Below, one piece after another: positions 36,636 through 50,300 of a DNA stretch of 64,000 bases (position 1 is its first letter; each line of letters starts with the position of its first letter). Source of the DNA: Nymphaea colorata. Taxonomy: Eukaryota; Streptophyta; Magnoliopsida; Nymphaeales; Nymphaeaceae. The stretch covers positions 16,106,106-16,170,105 of the forward strand of contig NC_045141.1 of assembly GCF_008831285.2 (NCBI RefSeq), in the 5' to 3' direction. The notes under the pieces were generated by a model. That model ran no database searches. It saw only the letters and a list, made by a program, of their open reading frames with translations, and was not told where the DNA came from. A program made the position numbers and the translations under genes.

Positions 36636-37680
36636 CATCTTGCCTATGTATATCCATCACGATTCATACTGTTTCTCCCAGCCACCCACCTGAAATTAAG
36701 TTAAGATAGGAAAGCTGGTAACTACATACTAGGCAACAAAGGACAAGCATGAAGCATCTTCAACAATCTTAGCATAAATCAACGAGCTACAAACAGCTGA
36801 GCATGCGTTATGTTTCAAGAGGAACATTAAAAGATAAACAAGCATCAAGAATGTATATATTTTTTAAAATGAATACCAACAACAACTTTGTAATGTGTGG
36901 ACAGCCACAAACATGACAAAGGTGTGTCACATGGGTGAGTTGAAGATGCAGAGAGAGGACCACTTTATGGGATTGAACTGCATTCTAATCATGACCAGAA
37001 GATGAAACTCCATGAGCATAGGCCAGCTATAATGTAAGGATCATTTCCCCGACAAGAAAATGGGAAGGGAAAAAGAAAGTGCAGGCATAACCCAGCAATG
37101 ATATAAGGATCACCGACACATCCATGCATCTCAAGGTGATGATTTCCCTTACGCTACAGTTCCAGCCCGTGAGCTTCTCAGCACGATCATCCCGGAAGGC
37201 AAAAGGTAAAACACTTGAGGCGATTACGTACGGAAACATAAACGCTCTGCAAGAAACCAACAACACACAACCGTCTTAAAATATGTCAAATTCAATGAAA
37301 AAGAATGAGACAATGAAAAAAGAAAATGATTGGCAGCGGTTTTCCTATAAGGTTCCAACAAAAGATACCTACAATTTTGAATCGGCATGACCATATTGCG
37401 ACCCCTCAGAGTGAGTCTCTTTAAAAGCCTTTATCCCTGGTAAGAACGTCAAAAGAAAATGAGCAAGGCAACCAAGTCGGGGGATGAAAAAGCTTTGAAA
37501 AGCACATCACCGTTCTCGTATTTATGGTTATCTGCATAAACGCATACACTTGCAGAGGAACAGGCTAGCTATCTAATGCATACCTTTTTCTTCATCGCAT
37601 TAATTAATGACACTTCACGATAGGAAGGGTGTGCATTGGAAAGACTATTCAGGTCTTCGCAGAATGCAGTTTCTTAGGGG
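34270..37680. other. Intergenic stretch between the small gene and the PPR gene
   Basis: 34690-35185 carries GATTTGGATTC-type words and ends in TTGACATCCCTA (35174-35185), the right terminus of the MITE family seen complete at 55126-55495; the left end is not clear. A (GT)n-(GA)n compound microsatellite lies at 36581-36633. 37027-37680 would include the 3' untranslated region of the PPR gene. No further gene was seen. Confidence 0.5.
36581..36633. repeat. (GT)n-(GA)n compound microsatellite
   Basis: About 13 GT units followed by about 13 GA units. Confidence 0.95.
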
Positions 37681-39771
37681 TCACCAATAATCTCCACAGG
37701 AACAGATTCCTTGCCTAAAATGGTGGAAGCGACTGCGATCCCTAATAATTAGGTCTCTTTCAAAAATTTTTGAGATGAGCTTTGTTGCAGCGTGACAATC
37801 ATCACAAACTCTAAGGTTTTTCACAATTCGAAGCATAACACCTTTCTTCGTACTGATGAGACCAAAAGCAATGGCCAATTTTTCACTGTGAAAACATAAA
37901 GCATGCTCCTTTTCTTCTTCCTCTACATCAAAGAATACCTCAGATGTACGAGCTACATAACCGTGCATCGTTAACCTCCTAGATATTTCTTTTAGCATGG
38001 TATAGATTTCTTCGCTTCGAGGGTGTGTTTTGTCTCCCACACCAAACTCATGTACCTTACCATCAACTTCAATGGAACTACATCCAGGCTTTTTCTCAAT
38101 TCCTCTCTCCTTCATCAAGGCCCTTACTTTTGCAACATCATCCCACCTGCCTGCTTTAGCATATATGTTTGACAGAATTGCACAATATCCACCATCTTCC
38201 TTGTCCAATTCAATCAAATGTTTGATAGCACATTCTGCTAGCTCAATATTACCATGAATCTTACAAGCACCCAGCAAGGCTCCCCAAACACCAGTATGAG
38301 GAGCGAGCGGCATACCTTTTATAAAATCATAGGCCTCCTCCAATAGTCCAGCTCGGCCAAGAAGATCAACCATACACCCGTAGTGTTCCAACTGGGGAGT
38401 GAGACCAAATTCACTGACCATAGAGTGGAAATATTGTTTTCCTTCATCCACCAAACCCCCATGAGTGCATGCACATAGAACTCCAACGAATGTAACTTCA
38501 TTTGGTTGAATGCGTTCATGCTGCATCTGACGAAATAACTCCAACGCTTTGACACTTTTCCCATGCATGGCAAAACCTGTAATCATGGCATTCCAGGCTG
38601 TCACATCCTTATCATGCAGCTGATCAAATATTTGCTCTGCACACTCCAGAACACCACACTTGCAATACATATCAACTAAAGAGGTTCCAACCACAACATT
38701 TACGAGATATCTGTTTCTATCAACATAGGCATGGAGCCACTTCCCCATATCCAATGCCCCTACTTGGGAGCAAGCCCTAAGCATTCCCACGATAGTTACA
38801 TCATTAGGTCTTAAGTTTTCAGTCTGCATTCTGTGGAACAGCTCAGTTGCTTCCTTGAAGCGACCAGTTTGAATAAATCCACCAATCATAGTATTCCAAG
38901 AAACCATATCTCTCTCAGTCATCTCCACAAACAGCCTATACGCCGCTCCTACATCCCAATTTTTTACGTATCCTCCCATCATGGTATTGCACATCAATAA
39001 ATCTTTAGTGGCTACTTTACTAAACATCTCATTAGCTGCATCCACATCCCCAAGCTTAACATAGCCCCCAATCATGACATTCATTACAACGATATCCTTC
39101 TCAGGCATCTGGTCAAATAACCGGCGTGCAGCATTCATATCGCAGCATCTATTCACGTATCCCCCTATCAAAATGGTCCAGGCAACTGAATCGCGCTCAG
39201 GCATTTCGTTGAACACTTGGCGGGCCATGCCGATATCTCCAAACTCAACATACATCTCCACCAAACTCGACTGAACAAACACATCAAACTCCAGCCCAAA
39301 CTTGAAAACACACCCATGGAACCCCTTTCCACACCAAGATTCCAAGAGACCCCCTGAAGACCGAACCACGAAAGGGAGAGTAAACCTGTCGGGCTGCAGT
39401 CCTACATAACGCATCCGGCGGAAGAAAACCAGAGCATCCAGAGGCCTGCCGTTCCGCTGGAAACCCCTTATCATGGTGTTCCACACAAACCCATTTGGTT
39501 CAGGCATTTCCTCGAACACCTCTTGGGCGTAGTCCATGAGGCCCAGGACCCCACAGCTCGCGACGAAATTGCCCACGACGAAGTCATCACATCGGCTTCC
39601 GCTCTTGATTATCAAAGCGTGGCCCTTTTTCAGATCGTGGGGAGACTTACTACTAGATTTCAATGTTGCAACCACACTGGTTCGAGTTGCTTCCGTGCTC
39701 GAAAATTTCCTTCCGAGTCTTAGAAGGCAGAGAGGAGCACACGCCATTCCCAGCTGGTGCCATTCCGGCAT
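37681..39771 (-). CDS. PPR protein, PLS class, DYW subgroup
   Basis: This is an intronless gene for a 696-aa pentatricopeptide repeat protein. PLS-class PPRs with DYW tails are imported into chloroplasts or mitochondria, where the repeats bind one RNA site and the DYW domain deaminates C to U. Repeats run from about residue 50 to 500, with many short S-type units such as DIVVMNVMIGGYVKLGDVDA. The E/E+ region follows (WGALLGACKIHGN), then the PG box (KKPGCSSIEVDGKVHEF). The DYW domain has HSE at 628-630, CDDC at 656-659 and the canonical end CSCGDYW at 690-696, so the zinc and catalytic residues are all present. The N-terminus (RLGRKFSSTEATR) looks like a transit peptide; compartment is undecided. 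The start may be the ATG at 39771 or at 39747. The RNA target cannot be told by eye. Confidence 0.95.
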   Translation of the reverse strand: MPEWHQLGMACAPLCLLRLGRKFSSTEATRTSVVATLKSSSKSPHDLKKGHALIIKSGSRCDDFVVGNFVASCGVLGLMDYAQEVFEEMPEPNGFVWNTMIRGFQRNGRPLDALVFFRRMRYVGLQPDRFTLPFVVRSSGGLLESWCGKGFHGCVFKFGLEFDVFVQSSLVEMYVEFGDIGMARQVFNEMPERDSVAWTILIGGYVNRCCDMNAARRLFDQMPEKDIVVMNVMIGGYVKLGDVDAANEMFSKVATKDLLMCNTMMGGYVKNWDVGAAYRLFVEMTERDMVSWNTMIGGFIQTGRFKEATELFHRMQTENLRPNDVTIVGMLRACSQVGALDMGKWLHAYVDRNRYLVNVVVGTSLVDMYCKCGVLECAEQIFDQLHDKDVTAWNAMITGFAMHGKSVKALELFRQMQHERIQPNEVTFVGVLCACTHGGLVDEGKQYFHSMVSEFGLTPQLEHYGCMVDLLGRAGLLEEAYDFIKGMPLAPHTGVWGALLGACKIHGNIELAECAIKHLIELDKEDGGYCAILSNIYAKAGRWDDVAKVRALMKERGIEKKPGCSSIEVDGKVHEFGVGDKTHPRSEEIYTMLKEISRRLTMHGYVARTSEVFFDVEEEEKEHALCFHSEKLAIAFGLISTKKGVMLRIVKNLRVCDDCHAATKLISKIFERDLIIRDRSRFHHFRQGICSCGDYW

Positions 39772-41693
39772 TCCCCTTCAGCGTTGCTTTGGCGCTTCAC
39801 GTCCACAGAACTGGTTGCGTTCTCCCAGATCGATCGTCCGATTCGTCATGGCCTCGACCAGTCCATGGCTGCCGAAAAGAGTGGACTGCGGATCAGCCTC
39901 GAAAAGGAAGTGTACTCCAGTCTCCGGACCAGGGTCTATGAACCTATGTGCCGAAACGATAGCTATCGGGCGGGCATTTGAGTAGAATCCGTACCAATGG
40001 TTATAAATCTCGGTTTTCACCGCGTATGAGAAACTTTGAAACTCACGTCGATTCGAAAAGTCACCTGGGAATCTTGGATTAATTTTTTAGTGGGTTTTTT
40101 TGCAGATATACTGATTATGGAGGTTCGGAACGTTTGAACAGGGTCTCAGCACTTTTTGTCTCACCTCTAGAACTGAAAAATACACATTAAGAATTAAACA
40201 AAAATATGAGTTACGTGATTGTTTTTTCAGAACGTGTTTAAAATTCGAATAATAAATACATTTTAGACACTGTCGAAGTCAATCCAACATTGAATGCCCC
40301 AAAGGTGTATGAAGCAAAGAAATTAATGGCTATCCATTTTTTGACGTGACATAGGAGTCGACAAGTGAATGAATATGATTATAGATCAAGCCAGTTTTAA
40401 AAAGTTGGTGGCATGAGCACCATAAAGAAGTTGAGAGGTATGAATTCCTCCTTACAAGCTTCGACAGCTTCCAATTAAACATGAATAATGGATTAAAAAG
40501 CACTACAAAAGTGTGTTCCATCTTGCATATTGCAACCTCATTTGCACAGTCTAGGCTAAGATCAGACCGATATCTCATTCGCTCAAACCATCTAAATATC
40601 TAACCGTCCAGCCATCAGTACTATAGCCGATATCATAACTAACATCTAACACTAGCCACCTGTACCATCCATTCACACCTCTATGATAATTGATTAGACC
40701 CACATTCAATCGGACCAATTCTTTCTGAAAAATAACAATAATGAAACGTTCATTCACGTGCCAGTTATTTCCAAGAAAAAAACCAAAATGGGACTACAAT
40801 TTTAATAGAATTTATGAAAAATTGTTCCGCAAAAAGAAGAGTAGAGTGTCAAGCATTCTAGTTCCTGTTTGCAAATATCAGAAACGAAGAGATACGCAAT
40901 AAGGGAAAACCAACAATAGAAGAAGACCCCAGAAACCTGTTTGATGAACCATGAAGTTTTCATTGCATGTTTATCATAATGTTTTTGCCAGACACAAATT
41001 TCTTTTCCGAAAACCCTTGTTTTTATTTAAAACTAAAAGGAGTTTAATGACACATTTCGGGAGATAATTTCCTATTTGAGTTTAAAATTTTCCCGTGGAT
41101 CCTTTTCAAAATGCTTTTTCATGCAAAACTTCCAACATGTTCAATTATATGACCTAAAAATGTATGGCATCAATGTTTTTCTTTTTCTTTTTCTTTTTTG
41201 GCAACAGGTACAATTTGCAGAACTTTGGACTATAAACAGATCGTCCTTCAAAACAGATGAACAATCAGATAGTAAACAAAATCTCGATTACCATAAACAG
41301 CACTCAGTTAAAGTAAAAAAATACCATTCTTAACATGACTGCACAGTGGAGCTAAACTTGGGGCAAAAAATAGTAATCGCTAAAGCATCTAACACCGTAT
41401 TAATATTAGATCCACAAAAAAAGTTCTGTAATTTACAGTGCAAACTATACACTAGAATGATTTGGCAGCAATATAGGTGTGATTATTAACGAAATAGATG
41501 GGCATGTCAACATATCAACCCATCTAACCAGGTAACGTTTAAATAGCATTCTACACTTGCCATGATGATCAAAGTGAGCATCAATCATAGCAGGATTCTA
41601 TCATTTCCTGAGAAACAAGGCTCAATTTATGATGAAAAAACTGTACATTCAACTTTGACCACCAAGGCATCAGGTTCAGGGAAAAGAAACCAC
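39772..41693. other. Intergenic stretch between the PPR and MO25 genes
   Basis: 39772-40020 is moderately GC-rich and probably the promoter/leader of the PPR gene. Open frames on the plus strand there (up to 149 codons) are antisense to the PPR N-terminus and look like shadows. 40000-41600 is AT-rich without a recognised repeat or gene. The last part should hold the MO25 3' untranslated region. Confidence 0.5.
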
Positions 41694-44600
41694 TCATCGT
41701 GGTTCCAATGAAGCAATTTCTCTCACAACTTCAGCTTTATCCTGATCGAATTGTTCATCCTCTGTCAAATAAAAGGATGGATGAAAATATTAGATACAAC
41801 ATTAATCTCCACTAAGCACAACATGAGCAGTGCGATTCCTTATGCCAGTGGCTCAGTAGCAGACCTGAATAATTACAGACCAGGTTTCAACTTTGAACTA
41901 GAACTGGTCTCATGTTTTCCAAAGCAGGTCAAAGTTTACAGGCCACAAATATAAGAGATGAAACTTGGAGTATCTTACCTTTGTCAGGCTTAAAATCACT
42001 GAAGAACCGAAGCAGCTTGTCTCTATTAGTGATAAGGATGTTGACAATGTCAGCTGGCTTATTTTGATTAGCAACAAATACCTACAGATATGAAATTTAC
42101 AAGTCTTTCTTTATTCTTCCCAAAATGTGATAATAATAATTGAAACAGAACTTTTTAATTCCAAAAGCACTTGCTACAATATGTGTATAAAAAAAAACCC
42201 AAAAGCCCTTGCATGAGAGATGCATGTTATCCAGATATCAATTCCATTGCAATCTGGTAGGCAACCATAAAATTCAGATTGCAACTGTTCGAGTTCATGC
42301 AAATCACCTAATTCCAAACGTGGGAAATGATAAGGTTTCAAACTTTACCTTGAAAACATGAAATGCTTCTAGCTGAATGTTCTTACTTGATTCCTGCATG
42401 TAGAGAACCGCTCGGTTAGTGCCTAGATTTAAAGAACATCCACGTTTCATTTTCTGTTTCATGAGAAATGCAACAACAAAACTTTCTAAGGGCAGAAAAG
42501 TAAGTCCCAAAAAGTTTTGCACCCATGGAGCAGTATGAAGTAAGCAAACGGTTCAACATTCAAGGACCAAGTTTTCCAAGTCAAAGCCTCCCCAAGCCAC
42601 ACAATATTATATTTCATTTTCTTTTGTTGCTCTTATCAGAAGAAACACAACCAAACCTCATCTAAAGAAAATGAGTACAATACCAGTAAAGTAAGTTAGT
42701 ATCATGACATTGAACAACCACCAAATTTTAATTCAAGATTTTCCCATTTAACAGCTTTTACCATTCAAGGGACATAATATCCCACAGATTCAGCACCTCC
42801 CAAACACTTATTTCTAAACCTCGGCAATTGAGACATGACATGCACATGACACAATGTCTTCATTTCTTCATATGTGGCATATCCTGAACATATGTTGCAT
42901 TTACACCCATGAGTATGTGCGAGTGTGAAGGCACAAATAATAGTGAGCCATCCATAGTCACCAATACCATACATTATGAAAACCACTGATGTTTCCACCA
43001 TTTGAGAAGCATCTTACATTATCCGTGATACATTGATGGTACTTCCAATCAAGCATCATAAATTATCTTATAATTTTTGAGTTTTTGAAAAAAAAAATCA
43101 ATTTTATATAGTTTAAGCATTTTTGTTTATGTTTACACTTTTAAAAAATTCTAAAAAAAATCCTTCATATTTTTCAAAAAGAAACGTAAGAGGACTTACC
43201 TTTTCACTTTTCTCAATTTCTAAAGCTTCCAAGGTTCTCCTTGAACACCATTTATTGAAAATTTTTTCAAAAATTTTTGCTGACAATGGCATTAGCAATT
43301 GCCATATTAATAGTGCTCACAAATATTCAAGGCTTAAGCTGCAAAGGAGTCATCCGAGACGATATACCCTTAGAAGATTCATGAGTATTCTTAAATTGTC
43401 CTTGGAATTCACATATCGCACCATGACCAGCACATTTGCACGATCCAACAGAATATCTCCCAGAAGCTGCAGAAAGGGACATTAAGATACCATTAACAAA
43501 TTTGGGAATAATGCAACTGCATGCAGGTGCTAAATAGGGATGTGCACCTTAAAATGAAAAATTAATATGCCTCCAATGATTTATTATTACTCGCCTCAAA
43601 TGATGTAAATATGCAAATGAACCAAAGAAAGAAAATACATAGGCTGGCAAGGTGCATACCTTTACAGCTTGTCTTCTTGTGATATAATTGGGTGATTCTA
43701 AAAGCTTTGAGTTATATTCAGCAAAAAACTGTAACATGAAATATGCAACATGGTATATTAGTAGCAAATAACACTTCAAGCCAAGTATCTGAAAGCAATT
43801 TGATGATTAGGCACATAGCACAAAGAAGAGCCAGGTACAAGACAGAGAAAGGGATACCCAATAAGAGTGAAGAAAGTGCAAGCAGAACACTACACAATGT
43901 ACAATGATTATGGATCTGAATGTAACAAATAAGCCAACATGGTACTAACCAAATCCTATGCCACATGACAAATAAGCCAAACGGTACTTACCAAATCCTA
44001 TGTTACATGGGTGTGGGGTCAAGATACCAGTGGAGGTGCAGCATTTCCTTAAAAACTTAGCTGCGGGTGTGGCGAGGGTCCACACACAAACTAACTTAAC
44101 TATATTGATTTAGGTCTAAGGAGTCAAGATATCTAGAAACCATTGCTACTGATGCAAGTAAATTACCAAATTAAAGTACAAACATTATTAAGAAAACTAA
44201 TACAGTGACCAGCCTAAATATTAACAATTAATTTCAAGTTTTAACATGCCATGGTTGGCCAGCTTGGGCTGGAGTTCTTAAGAACAGGTCAAGTAGGCAT
44301 TAACACATACATATAAACAAAAGATTAGAACTAAGGCCCTTTGAAGTTGTTAACAAGAAAAGGACAAATATGTCCTTGGTGCGGGTTGACTGCCCAACGG
44401 GACAAATTTGGTCAGGTGCGGTTGACTGCACCCGATGCACGTTGGCCATGTCGGGTGCTGTTTCGGAGCCGCATTGATGCTGTTTTGAAGCACCCGTGTG
44501 ACAGAGACCAAACCTAAACTTGAAAAGGAGGAAAATCTCTATTGCTACTATAATGGAAAGCAACAATAGAATATAATCGGAAATGAGAAACGAAGTTCAG

Positions 44601-47325
44601 TTATCTCTTCGAGCCCATGACTGTCAATGAAGACAGAATATTTCATGGAAAGCTAAATATTAGGGAGAAAAAGGGCACGTACCCAATCAAAATTTTTGTT
44701 AAGAAATTCTGCAACTGTTGATTTATGCCGTGTAAGAAGCTCCTGCAACAAAAAATAACACATTAGTCACACATGTTAGAGGCTTTGACTATGCACAACA
44801 ATCAACAGAGACATGATGGAGCAAGGTCAATGTACATCCCAACTTTTCCAGTAATGGAAGCCTCATAACGATTAATGAAAATGTCAACCTCGGTTACAAG
44901 TTTAACTTTGGCAGCTAAATTTATATTTTATTGACCAAGAAAGATCAGTTAATGCACGTTGCAAACTGCAAAATGCACCAAAACATAAAAGAAGCATCAC
45001 GAGAAAAGAAAAATGTCCAGATGAGATAAGGCAACCATAACTGATGAGCAGAGGCAGAAAACAAATAAACTGAAACAAAAAACTGGATCAAAAGTTTCAC
45101 ACTGGAGCACATATCCAGGGTTTAGATACAGTTTTCACACTATAGTAAAGAAATATCATCTGCAAGGTGCCACAATATAAATAATAAAAGAATAGGAGGC
45201 ACAAGCTGTAGCCTCAATATCTCACCAACTGCAACTTGTGTCTCTATTCATGATTCCATTCCCAGGGGCTCAAGTTTACAAACCAGAATGATATTTATGC
45301 CCCACATACCACCTATTACTAAAATTAGCATTTTATTAAACCCACTATAGAGCCAGATTTCCTGGTCTGTCCGGTTGCTACAGATCCATATTCTGCAAGT
45401 GAATCCTAAAAACTGTCTTCCTACTAAAGTTCTGTGTTAGCAAGAAACACTGTCAAAGTCAAGTTTTAGAAACAAATATATGTTACAGTTGCAGAAAGAT
45501 TTAATTTCATTGATGACTCCTCCAACATGTAAAACAGAAAGGCATAAATCATGGAGGAGAGGAGGGTCACAGGACAGGTCTAAGACAAACAATTGAAAAT
45601 ATTTAAGAAACAAATATGGTAAGAAGCAATATATCTCACTACAAATCTGACTGAGCTTTTCTGATGCATTATGCAGATCTAAACTTCAATAGGGCAGAGG
45701 AAGTGAAAATTTCCACAGTCACTCAATGCGGCTCTATATAAACCACAAAGGGCCTTTGGCAGGCCCAACTCAAGCTTGCTCATAGTCAGGACCTTGGTCG
45801 CTTATAACATACTAGACTAATGGTCTGGACCACCGGCAAGAAAGAATCTGTATGCTATTACAAAACAATTTTTGAGCTATATATGCATGCCACGGTGGGA
45901 CCAGAATAGACCCACATTCTAACAGCAGCAACTGAATTGATTCCTTTTCATTGAATAATGACCATAATCTAGTCACTGGTGATACACATTCACCTGTTGA
46001 GTGTACCTACTAGTTAATACTTCTTAATCAAAGCTCATTCTCATTTGATGTGTTCCTAAAAATGGGTAACTTTAACTATCGCTTCCAAAGAAGGAAATGA
46101 AAGAGTGAAGTGCAAAGGTCCAAATATGGAAAGAAAGATACTCCATATCTTCAGAATTTCAGACGATTCAGGAAGTAGGAAGCAGCAGAGGAAGTGACAA
46201 TCGGAAGCTCCAAAACATTACTTTGGTACATGAATCTTGCATATGGTTTCAAAACGTGCAAAATTCTCATGTACAATATTAATCATTTGCAGCAAATAAG
46301 TGAAAAAAAGGCACATATTTTCTAGAAAAGGAGAAAAGAAGAAGAAGAAAAAAAAAAAGTAACTCTACTAACATGAAGACTAGTTGGTTAATAGTTAATC
46401 CTTGGCCAGTTGACCAAGTCGGCCAACTAGACTATAAAAATAGGTCCTACCAGTTTGTACCCATGGACCAATCAACTGACTGTAGACTCGGTTAACTAGT
46501 TGATTAGTCCACGAATTGAAAATCATGCCTAATACCATCCCCCTTTGCCAATACTCAGGAAGAACAGGTAAGCTTCTACATGGTGATGTCAATCAAGTAA
46601 TAAATTTCATTTAGTTTCACCTTATTCTAAGTACATGTTGCTCAAAGTCCAGTATGCACCCAAATAAGGAGAGACAAGTGGATGCAGTTGATACTTCCCC
46701 ACAAGGCTGATCAGTGAATTTACAAGTAAAAGATTACAAGAACTTGACCCAAAAATCACACACTATTTTACGAAATAAATCATGCTTTTTCTATTTTTAC
46801 CTGAACATCAGACACCTTAGAAAAACCTAGATGTCCTAATCAACAGAAAATGGTGAAAAGAATAAGAGGGGAAAAGAAAAGAGGAAAAAGGGGTTGGCTG
46901 GAGGGATTTTGGAAAAAATATACGTCAATCAATATCCTGGAGGATAGAATCAAATATTTAAACTTTTAGGGATAAAATCTAAAAGGGGTACCTCTTTTTT
47001 CAGTTTGGACTGCCTAGGTGCCTTGGCCAAGATTTTTGAGCTACCATCCAACACCATGATGGGAGACTGGGTGCTTTTAACTACTATGGTCTGCATGTGT
47101 GGTGCCTAAAGCTCTGAGATATAGACTTGTCAGGGTATATCAGAAGCTAAAAAAAGTGTAACCATTTAGACAAAGATTTGTCTGACATATCCATATAGAA
47201 AAGTGACATATATACATGGTATGTATCTCCACACGGTGATCCACAAGATAGTTGGATTGCGATATTTTCAGTTCACAAGGAAAATACACCTAAAGAACAA
47301 TCAGCAAACGAGAGAAAATAAATCT

Positions 47326-47399
<74 letters not shown>

Positions 47400-50300
47400 T
47401 GCCACTTCCATCAAACTAAATTGCAACCAATGGTTCTTCCATCCACCCCACCTTGAAAGTAGCTGATGCATCCGAAGCTATATCAAAATTTGGGAGCTGA
47501 ATATAATCGAAGAACTTCTTAACGTGTTCAGATTCCAGTACATACCTATAAAACAAGGGGGAAAAAAATCACAAATCGGTAGTATGGGTTCTCAAAGAGA
47601 ATACTTACCTTTCTGCTACATTTAAAGAAGAAAAAGACAACATTTAGAACAAAGTAAGGATGTATAGGAAAAACTGACACCAGAACTGTTTGAAATGTGA
47701 AATATCTGCCATTTTTACATAAGAAAAGAAAGTTTCTAACAAAGGATTTGGATATTCCAACTAGCGAAGCTCAGAACACACCAAAAAAAAAAGGAGACTT
47801 GTGCTACAAAAGCCTCAGCCGGCTTCTAATAAGTAGTTAACATTATTAGATATAATGTCGGTACACATTATACTGAAAAGCACAACAATACGAAACAACG
47901 TGCAGCCGCAATGAGAAGGAGAATATGCCTCCTTATCCAACATGAAAAAGCCATATTAATTCCTAATTTCACGTGTACCTGCTGTGACATATATACTTTG
48001 ATTCCAAAGATCCACCCATTCAATCAAGATGTTCAAACCAAACATATTGTGCTTACTGCTTATCGAATTTCACATGAAACCAATCAGATCACGATCTCTT
48101 TATTGACACAGTTAAACTTGTAATTGGACACAATCAACTATTGTGCTCTATGTCTTTTTCTTGTCTTGATTTGTGTGCTTTCTTGCATGCTTCAAAATTG
48201 GTCACCAGTTGTGTTCTAGTTCTAATTTTGTCTTGGTATTAATATTTAAGTTTAAGAAAACAAATATTCGGAACCTGTTTTTCATGATTTTGCATAGTTA
48301 TGCTTTCAAATAGGAGCCTTTTTAGTGCACATACTACTTAAATCCTGACAAGTCAGCTGGCTAATCCTCTGGTTGAATGAGTGAGCTAACCAATTGGTGT
48401 TTTAAACCAGTGACTCAAACTAGTCAATTAATAACCCAGTCGAGGTCAACCGACTAATTCCTCATATATTTGCATTCACTGTACAGATACGCACTTTCTG
48501 TATTTACCTTCATATAAATATATTTTTTTGCATAGTTACAGTCAACTGACTTGGATCAAATAGGACAGACTAATCCCTACTAGTCCCGACTAATCTTTCC
48601 AGGGAGTTGAACGACTTGGATCTGACTTCCAATTCTGACAATGCAGCATCTATTAGCTGTTAAGCTAAGACAGCCGTATGGTAGCCTGTCCTGCAGCTAA
48701 CACTCACATCTGAACCCATGTCATCTCTATTTCCAACAATCAAACAGCAATTGCCAAGCCCCTCCATTCCCCCTTGCTTTTGGAAGAAGGGAACAAAGAA
48801 TTTTCCAGCTTCAACAAAAAACAGATAACCAGTCATCCACTTCAACAATTGCCTTCATTTATGTATCAGCACATAAACTTGTTCTGTTTATGGCATCAAA
48901 TCTATTAGCAGTAAGGCCAATAGAATCAACATCAGGATTGGATAACCCTGTTAAAATATTTAAAGATGGTGATATTAGTGTTCCCTCCCATATTCATGAC
49001 CCTCTCATCGCAACAACCTTTTCTCTTGCTTATGTTTTCTTCTAACCATAACCCTATAGTTTCATTCAACCGTTCAATAAGAAAGCATGTCTGAAAAAAT
49101 ATTCAAAGTTCTTCCTGCCCATATACAGCCCTCCTCTATTTCATGACCTCGATGGTAGACACTACACTAAAACAAACCATCACTGTATTACAGAACTGCC
49201 AATGCTAGAACTTTTTCTGTTTCTTACTAGCAGAATTTCTCTGTGTTATAAAAGCAGTGGCATCGCTCAACTAAAGAGAGATATATTGAAAAGTCATTTT
49301 GTACTCAAATGAAAAAAAATAACAAAAGGTAAAGAAAGATAACAAGATCCCTACACTATCATGATTTACCACATTAAATTGAAGAGAAACAAATAAACTG
49401 CACTGTTTTACCAAGAATGTCTTGTACTTTTCATGAACAAGCAAATCTAATTTAACCTAAGATCAATATCATCAGCATGAAGAATGGCATTTGTAGGAGG
49501 CCACAAAGTTGAATGCTATGCATGATAGCAGTTTAAGTGATATAGCAATAATGACTAATGTATCAGTGGATACCTTGCAATACTCTGATGACGAATGCAT
49601 TCCCTCAACATTGCCCCATAATGCAAAGCAATATCCATGTTCTCATACCTATACAGAGGAAATAAGTTGCCCAGTCCCACTAAAATCAAAGTAGGAAAAA
49701 AAAATAAAGAAAAACATTATGGAGAATCAAAGAAATCCATGGAACAGTAGCTTTCTTAAAATGTTTTCCTTCCAAAAAAGAAAAGACACACTATCCAATT
49801 CTTTCCATATGAAACAAAAACAAAAAAAGAAAAAATACAATGAAAGTACATTGAGAATATTTTTTTTTTTATATTTCAGAATAACTATCATGAGTCCATG
49901 ACATATTTATATATAGGTAATATTTGATAATATTGGTGTTATGTTGCTGAGGCTTGCACAGGCTCCAAAATGACAGTATTATTGGGATTCCCAGTATCAG
50001 AAATGTTGACGGCTTTGGTAAACTATACTTCCCCATGTTAATAAGGGTAGCTGCTTGGGTTTAATCTTCTTCTGGTAACATTCAAATAATGCTAAATTAT
50101 GTCCATCATTAAACACAGCATAACAGGACCTAGATATCCAAGCAAGGCGGAGACATGATTTAAATTAATTTAAAAAACGGATACATTTATCCAGATAACC
50201 TCATTGAATTATCGAGTGCTGGAGAAAGAGTGATACTTCATCATCCAGTTCTACTCTTTTTTCCTAAACAAGATATTACTTGTAAACTTTGCATGATACT

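Noticed and set aside
39536-39985. 149-codon plus-strand frame
   Set aside because: It is antisense to the N-terminus and promoter of the PPR gene and has no recognisable motif.
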